A stretch of DNA of 64,000 nucleotides, from positions 217,327-281,326 of the forward strand of contig SDOX01000008.1 in the NCBI GenBank assembly GCA_004565275.1. The letters are read 5' to 3'. The stretch is from Nannochloropsis salina CCMP1776. Its lineage: Eukaryota > Sar > Eustigmatophyceae > Eustigmatales > Monodopsidaceae. Made by a program: the position numbers and the translations under genes. Below are positions 31,480 to 42,371 of the stretch, in pieces; positions within the stretch are counted from its first letter, which is position 1, and every line of letters starts with the position of its first letter. Under the pieces are notes generated by a model. The model saw only the letters and a program-made list of their open reading frames with translations, was not told the DNA's origin and did not search any database.

Positions 31480-33133
31480 ATGGCCGAGACTACTGCTTCG
31501 TTACCTCCAATTTCTCGTCTTGAGTACGGGAGGGATCCAGAGGGCAAGGAACTTCTCGTAATGCGTACCTTGCAGTCCCACGAAAGAGGGAAGAAGCACG
31601 CAGGCATGGAAAGGAGTGGGGAGCCAAGGGATGACGATGGTATCGTACCTGCTCTGGAGGCACTACAACCTTATCAGGGCACGAATACTATAGTGATGAT
31701 GGAGTGGGAGAAAGAATACGTGGAAAAGCTGGTTGAGGCCTTGAATGTCCAGGCTGATGATGAGGTGCGTAGCTTTCAGGTCGTTAAATACTGGAAAGGG
31801 GGCCAAAGAGCGACAGTACGGGGATTGTTATTCATAAGATGCGTTTGGCGATGGAAGTAACTTGCCCCGACAACAAACACACGCGAGCACACGTATTTTG
31901 TAGCCTGTCAACATCACGAGTCGTGGAGGGGCGCCATTGACGCAAGCTACGTGTTGACTGGTGAGACTTTTGCCTTAACACTCCTTTTTCTTCCTCTCAT
32001 TTTAAAGGTCTTGGAAATTGGGTGGGGTCTGGGTTACTCTGCAGCGGCCATTCAAAGACGTCGGCCGCGGCGCCACGTAATAATCGAGTGTGACACCGGA
32101 GTCCTGGAGCGGGCTAAGCTTTGGAAGGAGAGCGTGGAACACAGTTGGAGAAAAGAGGAACAAAGCGCCAGGAAGGAAAGTGGAAGCCACAATGAAGATC
32201 ATCCTGAGGAGGGAGAGTCTAACAAGAAGCAACAGACGAGGGAAACAGAGAGCTTTGAGAGGAGTATCGTCCTAGTGCACGCCTTTTGGCAGCAAGCCTT
32301 GCCATCTATGGATATGTTTACCGCAGTTCTCATGGACGACTTCCCCCTCCCACTCCTGGGTCCGGAGGCGGAGAACGAGTCGCGCGTTCTGGCTTCGACG
32401 GGGGGCTCCCGCTGGCATCATTTCTTGGACCTCGTAGTCAGGTGAGGAGACGGGGGCCGATGCTCGTCTGTCTTTTTCGTGAAGGCAGGTGATAAGAAAT
32501 ACAGTGTATATCTTTTTTTCTATTCATCTTCTATTCTTGGGGAGAGAAGATTGGTGTTGCGGCTTGGAAATGTCGCTTCGTCGAGTTGATAGGAAAGAGG
32601 AGCCTTTCCTCCGGCTCGACGGCGAGGCTCGTGTCAAACCATTGACAAGTGATTCCACCAACGCTGACCAGGAAAAACTTTATTCTTGGGCATTTCGGTC
32701 CCTCACACCTTTCTTTCGTATTCGTCCAATAAGTTACCATCTGCGTCCTGGCGGGCGTGTAACAGGTTACCTTAGTCGTGATCTGGACTTATGTCGTGCG
32801 GATTGTACCTACACACGGTGTCCCGTCGAGATGGCGGTTCCAACTAATTGTAATTACGCGACACCGGGACGTCAAACCTACTTTGTGCCGTTGTTGACAC
32901 GAAATCGAATAGGTGGAGAACACCAGGGGGGCGAGGAGGTAGGCGTTGCTGTGGGTTGCTCGCACATCATTACTGGAAGGGCAAGAGGCGATGCAGCTAT
33001 TACTGCTGAGTGCTATCAACATAAAAGGAGAAATGAAGATAAATGGGATGAGATTGACATACCTCACATGTGTAAAGCTGCTCGAAAAAGACGATGCATG
33101 CTAAGACATCTCCTCGAAGCCCAGAAATGTTGA
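31480..33133 (+). CDS. GAMT/RMT2-like SAM methyltransferase (three exons)
   Basis: Exons 31480-31764, 32008-32441 and 32545-33133 join in frame at GT-AG introns to give 435 residues. The domain starts with IVMMEWEKEYVEKL, matching the substrate-side helix of guanidinoacetate methyltransferase and the RMT2 protein-arginine (N5) methyltransferase. SAM motif I is VLEIGWGLGYSA and follows exactly at the first splice join; HVIIECDTGVLERAKLW continues it. Exon 3 gives the late strands FFRIRPISYHLRPGGRVTGYL. A Lys/Glu-rich insertion (residues about 135-175) interrupts the fold. The sequence does not decide between a small-molecule (creatine-type) and a protein substrate; no ankyrin repeats of RMT2 are seen. 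Confidence 0.8.
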
Positions 33134-34044
33134 GAAAACATGAGTTCTGTAGTCCATTAGTAAGTAGCATGGCGGACAAAAGCATGTAAATGCCACGAAT
33201 GTAAAGAATGTAAACATCAACAACAGCTCACCCCAGCATCGTTGCGTTCGCTCCGTCTTCAGGAAGAATGAGTCCCGATTCTGGAACCCTTTGCCAGCTT
33301 CTCGTGGGGTCCTAAAGCTTCATCCTCCACCCCGTCAGATATCTGAATCCTCTCGCTGCCTCTCGCCCCGTGGGCTGCAAGCGCACGCTGCCGGCAAGGT
33401 GGACGACACGCCTACCTGAGCGAGGGTTCCAAAAGGCAGGCCGTCAATACATCACTTGCGTGCGTCTTTGCGATCGTTTGACACTAGTGGTTTTGTTCGT
33501 TCATGACCATTTATTTGCTGCGGACCCCCGTGCTGCTGGTTGGCTGGCGGGCGGTGTGCCCTTCTCCGTCTGGCAACGCCCGCCGGCCCCTCCCGAGTCA
33601 TCATGCATCTTCTCGACCCGCGTGCTTTACGCCTAGGATGGACGTCATTGTCCCATGTACCTGCCGCCTCTCTAAAACCAGTGTTTGCACTTTTCGATTT
33701 ATTAGTTCTTGGGCGTGATGTATGGTCGTAAGTCACGGTACGAAGACGACAAGTGTAAGGGGACGCACGGGGACGAGCAAAGCTGTGGCTTGGCCCCCTC
33801 TCCTTGTCTCTTAAGTAGTTGCGTCGTTGCACAACAACCATAACAAACTCGTGTAGTTGACACACTATTGAATAAGAGATGGGAGAGGATGGTGCGATTT
33901 CAGGATTTTGGCATCTGTTAGACCTAGGAGCGACATGCTCTTCAAAGCATTTGGGAGTGGCAGCGTGCTCAAGACAAGCTGTCTTCCAGAAATCCATACC
34001 ATACCTCACTTACGTGCCCCCTACTTGAAAAAAACTTTTATAGG
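33134..34044. other. Intergenic region upstream of ATP synthase beta
   Basis: About 0.9 kb between two plus-strand genes. It should hold the 3' UTR of the methyltransferase gene and the promoter of the strongly expressed ATP synthase beta gene. No coding or repeat feature is supported. Confidence 0.45.
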
Positions 34045-36303
<2,259 letters not shown>

Positions 36304-37127
36304 AGAGGGCGGGGGGCGTTACAGAGAAAGTGGGGGAGCTTGTGCCCGTCTCGGGCGCCGCGCTAGCCGGTGGAAGACTGCGGGAGCGAAGGATAAAGAT
36401 AGACGAAGAACGCGACTGACAGTGAGATGGGCACCACCCTGTGAGATGGTGAGGTGGTGGAAGAGTGCTTGACAGGCGTGGGGTAGTGTCAGGGGAAGCG
36501 GACGAAAGCTCAAAGCGAGGCTGCGAGCTGAGCTTATGTGCAGTGTACGTCTTTCCTTTTTACCCCTGTTCTAATAAGGCATTAGTGGTAATAGTCTGGG
36601 GTCCTAAGACATTATATTCGTAGAGAAAAAAAAGGGGGTGACGTACCAAAACTGGAGCGGGGGTACTGAAAATTGTGCGCGTTTAGATGTTTGGATTCGA
36701 GTGCCCGTATAGCTTCATGAGGTAATGCGGGTCCTATCTCATCGTATTGGCTGATGTGTGACAATTCGATGCGTAGATGCGAAAGCTTTTGACGTCCTAG
36801 AGCTGTTCGTGCGTCACGGCGGCCAATATGCGGTGTACGACACCGGGAGAAAGTGAACCGCTAGCCAGAAAGAATAAGTCTTGGCCAGGGTCACGGAGGC
36901 AGCCCTCTGCTTGGGAAGTAGCGTCTATGTAATCTTTCCTTGTGCAAATTTTCTTTTTCATGTGCATTGTTTGCGGTTGGTTTCTTAAATTTTGCGGGTT
37001 TTACCTAAATCGCGCATTTCCATTTCCTATTGTGACTGATCTGTTTGTCAAGCTCGGTGTACTCTGGTTGGTCAACGCATGGCGACTGACAAATCTCTCA
37101 CTCATCACAATCATCCCTCTGTCTCCT
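36304..37127. other. Convergent intergenic region
   Basis: About 820 bases between the ATP synthase beta and DUF1015 stops. The first 250 bases are G-rich and probably 3' UTR. A run of A then G (about 36625-36638) is present. Nothing else is recognised. Confidence 0.45.
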
Positions 37128-38462
37128 TTACGAGTCGTCGTACAACCTCACGATCAAGCCCGATCGTAGTTTGGGTTCGAACCAGGTCGCTTTTGGGGGC
37201 ATGAGGGCTTCCGCATCCGCGATGTCCATAACCTCCTCCACCGACACGGGATACATGGCGAAGGCCACGGCCCCCCAGGCCCTCTCTCCTGTCACAAGCC
37301 GCTCCAGCTCCTCCAGACCTCGCACGCCTCCCACGTACTTCATCCGCTCGTCTTCCCGGGGGTCCCCGATGTTCAGCACCGCCTTGAGCACGTGGTTGTA
37401 GACTACTTGCACGTCTAGCGAGTTCACAGGGTCGTGCTTGGGGACCGAGGCCTCCCGCGCCTTTAGCCGATACCAGGTCCCCCGCAGACACATACCCACC
37501 TCCCCTTTCACCGTTGGTCGGACGATCTTGTTGCCTCCTGGACGCGGCTCTCCTCCATTGCCGGCCCCCTCGTCTGGCTTCACTTCCTCCCCTCCCGATT
37601 TCGACACCTCAAAGCTCTCCATCACTTTGCTCAAAAATTCATCCTCCGTCAAGCCGTTGAGGTCCTTCACAATACGGTTGTACTCTAGTATCTTCAGCTG
37701 GTTGGCAGGGAAGAGGACAGCCAAGAAGAGGCAGAAAGACTCGTCCCCCGTCACGTTCTTGCCCGCCGCAATCGCCTCTTTGATTTTCATCTCTCCCACG
37801 CGGAACGCTGAGGCAGAGCGGTGGTGGCCGTCGGCGATGTACGAGAAGCGAATACTCTCGAAAGCCCTGCGGATGGAGCTGACCGTAGGCTCATCGTTCA
37901 CGAGCCAGACCAAGTGCTCAATGCCGTCGTCATCCGCCACGAACGACGTCTCAGGCGGACGCGTGCTTGTGACCGTGCGCACGATCTCGTCCAGCGCGTC
38001 GTGGGGCTTGTACATGAGGAAGACGGGCCCAACATTTGCGTTCTGCGTGTAGGTCAGGCGGGTCCGGTCGTTCTCCTTCTTCACCTGCGTCTTCTCGTGG
38101 CGTTTGATCACCCCCGTCGCGTACTCTTCCACAGAACATGCACCGCATATCCCATGCTGAATGTGATCACCCATCCGTTGGGAATAAATGTAGTACGCGG
38201 GGGCTGCTTCTTTGCGAAGCCAGCCTCGGGAGATGAACTCCTGGAGATTTTTGGCGCCGCGTTCGTATACCCGCAAGTCATAAGAGGATAGACTTGCAGG
38301 CAAGTCGATCTCTGGTTTGTTCACGCGCAAAAAGCTGTCCTCTTTGCCATCCGCCAATCTACGGGCCTCATCAGAGGAGATAACGTCGTAAGGAGGGGCA
38401 GCTACTGTGCTTGCCACAGCGGCCGGGGGCCGATAGGCTTTGAAAGGCAGCACTTTGACCAT
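37128..38462 (-). CDS. DUF1015 (SerK-like) protein
   Basis: This protein of about 444 residues matches the DUF1015 family, best known from bacteria and archaea, where one member (SerK) is an ADP-dependent free-serine kinase. Diagnostic segments are VLPFKAYRPP at the N-terminus, AAPPYDVISSDEAR, FLRVNKPEID, the middle GVIKRHEKT and NDRTRLT, and YIADGHHRSASAF near 240, which holds the family's conserved basic residues. The start at 38462 is the first ATG in frame; a longer frame upstream begins without ATG. An internal Glu/Gly-rich loop (about 300-325) is an insertion. No targeting signal is evident. Serine kinase activity is inference from one family member. Confidence 0.85.
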   Translation of the reverse strand: MVKVLPFKAYRPPAAVASTVAAPPYDVISSDEARRLADGKEDSFLRVNKPEIDLPASLSSYDLRVYERGAKNLQEFISRGWLRKEAAPAYYIYSQRMGDHIQHGICGACSVEEYATGVIKRHEKTQVKKENDRTRLTYTQNANVGPVFLMYKPHDALDEIVRTVTSTRPPETSFVADDDGIEHLVWLVNDEPTVSSIRRAFESIRFSYIADGHHRSASAFRVGEMKIKEAIAAGKNVTGDESFCLFLAVLFPANQLKILEYNRIVKDLNGLTEDEFLSKVMESFEVSKSGGEEVKPDEGAGNGGEPRPGGNKIVRPTVKGEVGMCLRGTWYRLKAREASVPKHDPVNSLDVQVVYNHVLKAVLNIGDPREDERMKYVGGVRGLEELERLVTGERAWGAVAFAMYPVSVEEVMDIADAEALMPPKATWFEPKLRSGLIVRLYDDS

Positions 38463-39512
38463 ACGATGCGACGAGGGGAGGTGGAAGAGGCCGAATCGCA
38501 AGATGTGTCTGCATGGCAAGTATTGAAGGGAAAGGAAACTTGTGAGAAGACATGTACACCCCGGGCTTCATAGATAAGTACATATATACCGAAACCCGTG
38601 AGAACGACAGGGCGAGGAAGCTTCGATTTCAATTGACTCCGACGAGAACAAAGTGGCGTTATACGGTTACAATTGTAATGCAACCAAAATACAAAGTACA
38701 GCGTGCACGAGAGCCAACAAGGTCATTAAATGGCTAGAAAGACGAGCGGTTTTTGCCCATTGCACAAAGCACTTGTCCAACCCCACACGGCCGCTCCTCC
38801 GGTTCAGCTTCCACTTGGTCCCATCAAATGCTCCAATACTAATTGTTTCATTGCTTTGCAGTATCTGATTTCGAAAGCACACCGTCAAGTTAACGTGCTC
38901 GATCGTGACTGAGACAAGTGTCCGCAGCCCCACGCGGATAGATATAAGCCGCGAAGAGACATACGAACGGCGCGTCGATGATACCTTCGTGTGATGAGCG
39001 GTCGCGAATCTCGGCAATCCCCTGATAAGCTGACTATCGCGCACGCGGACATCACCGGTAATTCCCCCACATGCTACCCGGTCACGTCCTCATTCGGCAC
39101 GTGGGTCGTCCGTGAAACAAGATTGAAGGCTTTCCCAAAAGCATGAAAGCGCAGTGTTCTGCAGGCGGCAACAAGCAGGAAGAGGAAGGAGCGAGGCGCG
39201 CAGGGGCCAAGACGAGCGATGGAAAAACTCAAAGCCTATCTGCGCCCAGGATCCTCGCCGTCTCCATCGCCGCGCACCAGGCTCCGCCTCATCTCTTTGC
39301 GGCGTAAAGATTACTTTGGTGGAATAGACATGCGACACGTACGGTGTTTGTATTTTTTTATGATTGAAACATCTGCCCGCTTGGGGCCATCCGCTGCCTG
39401 TCACGCGTGCGCGACACGTCCAGGACCGTAATCGACAAACATCACGATTCTCCTTATCAATCAAGCTCACTTTCTTGGGGCATCTCCCTACATCCAGGAG
39501 CAGTACCCATCC
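38463..39512. other. Divergent intergenic region
   Basis: About 1 kb between the DUF1015 and MECR-like genes. Several short open frames on both strands show no family resemblance. It should hold both promoters. Confidence 0.45.
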
Positions 39513-40496
39513 ATGGCGTCGTCCCGCCTGGTAATGGCCTCATTGCTGGGGCGGAAAGGGCCTGCACACCTGAGACCACCCGGGGCTACGGTCGCAGCTG
39601 CTTGCCGAGGCCTCTCAACAGCTGCGGGCGCTTTGGCGGACAACGAGGTGGCTCTCAGCATCTTGGCAGCGCCTGTGACTGCCATGGATATTGGGAAGAA
39701 AAATCCTACCGGAGTGGAAGGTGTGGGTGTCGTGACCGCGGTTGGCAGCAAGGTACGGGGGTTTGCCGTCCATGACTGGGCGGTGCCGACGTCGGGATCC
39801 GTGCCAACGTTTTGCAGCGCCGCCAAGGCCAAGGAAAATGAACTGGCCAAGGTACCCTCTGACATCCCTGTGGAGTTTGCTGCATGCATGGGGACTGCTT
39901 TAACGGCGCTTAGGCTGCTTGCTGGCCTCAAGAAGGGAGACTTTGTGCTACAAGCGGACGCGGACTCGCCCGTGGGATTGGCGGTGGTGCAGATTGCGCA
40001 GGCGCGCGGCGTAGGCACCATCAACATCGTGATGGATGGGCCGGGTTTCTGGGACAAGATCAGTCTCATCAAGGACTTGGGGGGGGACGTGGTTGTGAGC
40101 GACACCTACGCGAGGGAGGACCCCGGCTTTTCCAGCATCATGGGGGAATTGCCGAAGCCGACGCTGGCTCTGGCAGCCACGGAGGCGGGCGTGGCTTTGG
40201 TCAGCAAGTGTGGGGGAGGCGCGAAAGTGGTCAACCATAACACAGGAGGGTCGGGCCTGCTGAAGGCGTCGGCGGCGGAGATCGAGGCCGCGGCTGGGCT
40301 TTTTCGATCGGAGGCATTGCAGCTGTGGGTGGAGAGGCACCCCTACTCGGACCTATCCGTGGCCCTGAAAGAGGCCGCCGAGCCCTTCAAGACACGGAGG
40401 GTTGTGCTGATCATGAGCGAAGTCCCCAAGCCCCAGGTGGACGAGGCCAAGCTCCGGGAGGATTTCGAAAAGCTCTTCCAAAGACTGCGGGCGTGA
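39513..40496 (+). CDS. MECR/ETR1-like mitochondrial enoyl reductase homologue, catalytically doubtful
   Basis: Mitochondrial 2-enoyl thioester reductase (MECR) performs the last step of mitochondrial fatty-acid synthesis. This 327-residue protein begins with an Arg/Ala-rich presequence (about 1-38, ending near RGLSTAAG). Family stretches follow: ILAAPVTAMDI, VEGVGVVTAVGSKV, DWAVPTSG, LAKVPSDIPVEFAA, and VGLAVVQIAQARG of the Rossmann fold, then LPKPTLAL. Between DIGKKNPTG and VEGVG the usual segment carrying the catalytic Tyr (GNYG... in animal MECR) is missing, and the nucleotide loop reads DSPVGLA rather than NSGVGQA. The C-terminal half is also divergent. It may be an inactive or altered paralogue. 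Confidence 0.78.
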   Translation: MASSRLVMASLLGRKGPAHLRPPGATVAAACRGLSTAAGALADNEVALSILAAPVTAMDIGKKNPTGVEGVGVVTAVGSKVRGFAVHDWAVPTSGSVPTFCSAAKAKENELAKVPSDIPVEFAACMGTALTALRLLAGLKKGDFVLQADADSPVGLAVVQIAQARGVGTINIVMDGPGFWDKISLIKDLGGDVVVSDTYAREDPGFSSIMGELPKPTLALAATEAGVALVSKCGGGAKVVNHNTGGSGLLKASAAEIEAAAGLFRSEALQLWVERHPYSDLSVALKEAAEPFKTRRVVLIMSEVPKPQVDEAKLREDFEKLFQRLRA

Positions 40497-40871
40497 GGCT
40501 AAAGGCGCCGGAGCAGGAAATGAGATGTGACTGTGCCGTGTGGACGTGGGGTGCCCCGATTGTGGGTGAAAGGCGAGGAAAGGCGGCGGAGAGCCAGGAT
40601 GGTCTCATGCGCCGGGGAGGATCGATGAGCATTTGCCAGAAGATGGACTCTGAGTTGAAAGAAGAAAATAGGAGGCCATTTGGAACAACGATGGGATCAC
40701 AGATTTTGGCTGGGAGGCGTTGCTTGCCGTGGGGGGGACGGGCAAATGAGATATTGAGGTATGAAGAAGCTCGAGGGCTGTCGCCGCGGATGATGTTGCT
40801 ATGTTGTTCAGGCTTTTAAGGCTTTAAACTACGAGCTTCCACACATCCTTCCCACCGCGTTCTTTTTCTGG
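40497..40871. other. Convergent intergenic region
   Basis: About 375 bases between MECR-like and ribosome recycling factor stops; presumed 3' UTRs, nothing else recognised. Confidence 0.45.
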
Positions 40872-41783
40872 CTAGACAGTCATGATCTCTTTCTCCTTCG
40901 ACTTGAGCATCTCATCAAGTTGCTTCCCATACTTATCAGTCAACTTCTGCAGCGCCTCCTGCCCGTTAGCGCTCTCGTCCTTCCCGATGGTTTTGTCCTT
41001 CTCCAACTTCTTCACTCTCTCCACGGCGTCCCGTCGCACGTTCCGCACGGCCACTTTCCCCTCCTCCGCCAGGCCCTTGGCCATCTTGCTCAGCTCCTTC
41101 CTCCTGTCCTCCGTGAGGGGGGGGATGTTCAAGCGCAAAACACTTCCCTCGTTGTTAGGATTGAGACCCAGACTTGATTCTAGGATGGCGGTTTCGATTA
41201 GCTTGAAGGCGCTCTTGTCGTAAGGAGAGACCACCAAAGACTGCGGGCCCGAGACAGAGACACCGGCAAGCTGATTTAAGGGCGTCGGGGAGCCGAAGTA
41301 GTCGACCATCACCCGGTCAAGGAGGGTGACACTGGGGGAAAAAGGTTACAGAGATCCTTTATGTGAGCACTCCGAAGACTATGACCCAAAGTCTCCTACC
41401 AGACCTTGAAGAGGAGGCTCTACACGGCACGTGGCGCTAACAGACTAACTTACGATGCCCGACCGGTGCGAATGCCCTTGAGATTGTTATCGGTTGAATC
41501 CACGCTCTTCTTCATCTTGATTTCAGCCTCCTTCTGTACATCAGCCACTTCTCCCTCCATCGTCACGGCCATGCGTCTATCAAAAGGGAGAGCAGGCAGT
41601 GATTGGATACGTGACTGCCCTTGCTATATTTACCACCTTTTTACCACCTTACCTGGCGATCGCTTTAGTGTAATAAGAACTTTTAGGTGCTCCATGCAAA
41701 GTACTCGCAATTCTGCCCATGAAAAAGGCGTCTGTCGCGGTCAGCAAGACCAGCAAGAGAGATAAAGGTGGAGACGCCCTCAT
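40872..41783 (-). CDS. FRR: Ribosome recycling factor, plastid type (three exons)
   Basis: RRF splits post-termination bacterial-type ribosomes together with EF-G. Exons 41783-41653, 41576-41454 and 41331-40872 join in frame over GT-AG introns to 237 residues. Exon 1 encodes a signal peptide plus Phe site (LSLLLVLLTATDAFFMGR) and a basic transit region, the bipartite pattern expected for import into a secondary plastid. Mature RRF follows: KMKKSVDSTDNNLKGIRTGRAS at the exon 2/3 join region, then VMVDYFGSPTPLNQLA, LNIPPLTEDRRKEL, and the coiled helical arm VRNVRRDAVERVKKLEKDK. The length after the leader matches bacterial RRF (about 185). It is divergent from the DUF726 gene. Confidence 0.93.
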
Positions 41784-42371
41784 GGCTCCTCGACTGAGTC
41801 TCCTTGTGTGTGTGTTCAAAGGTACAGAGGGGCGTGAAGCAGGCTGAGTCCAGACACCCTACCATACGAAATTGTCGAAGTCGATGCCATGGATGGCGCA
41901 AAGCAGAGAGAAGGTCGCCCCCTGGTGGCAGTAGGGACTGAAAACCTTTCAAAGCGGGATGTCCGACCCAGGTAACCTCGACGATCAGGCAGCGAGCTCA
42001 AGGGCAAGGCCACCTGCAAGATCTAGCGCGGGCGTGTGCTCTTTCCCAGCAGGCGGCGCCGCGTGAGCACCGAACCTAGTCTCTCAAGCACTATTTGTAC
42101 TGTTCCTCGTGTGGTGGAGGCCATGAATGCGGTGTGGTCCGAGACGGGCGTTATCGTGGTGTGCTCAATTTGCCGCGCCCATCTTCTCCTCTTCCATGCC
42201 ATATGTCAAGCAAAGACCACGACGTAATCCTTAGATTTCCGGTGTATCCATACTCATCGACGCACTTCCTTTGCGACAGGAACCTTGCCCCCGCGCCTAC
42301 GTGTGCGATTTATCTGAATCGCGACTCGGGTTAGCAGGGGCGGGCTGAGTTCTCTTGGCGTTCGCTTTTTC
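41784..42371. other. Divergent intergenic region
   Basis: About 590 bases between the RRF and DUF726 genes. Minus-strand open frames extend a little upstream of the RRF start but offer no better first exon. No other feature seen. Confidence 0.45.

Noticed and set aside
37170-37190. GGTTCGAACC-like T-loop word suggesting a tRNA
   Set aside because: It sits inside the DUF1015 coding exon (TWFEPK region) and no acceptor stem or anticodon arm can be folded around it.
41816-42019. Minus-strand frame upstream of RRF as its first exon
   Set aside because: Its GTAGGG donor would create a stop or break frame; the 41783-41653 exon joins perfectly and encodes a plastid leader.
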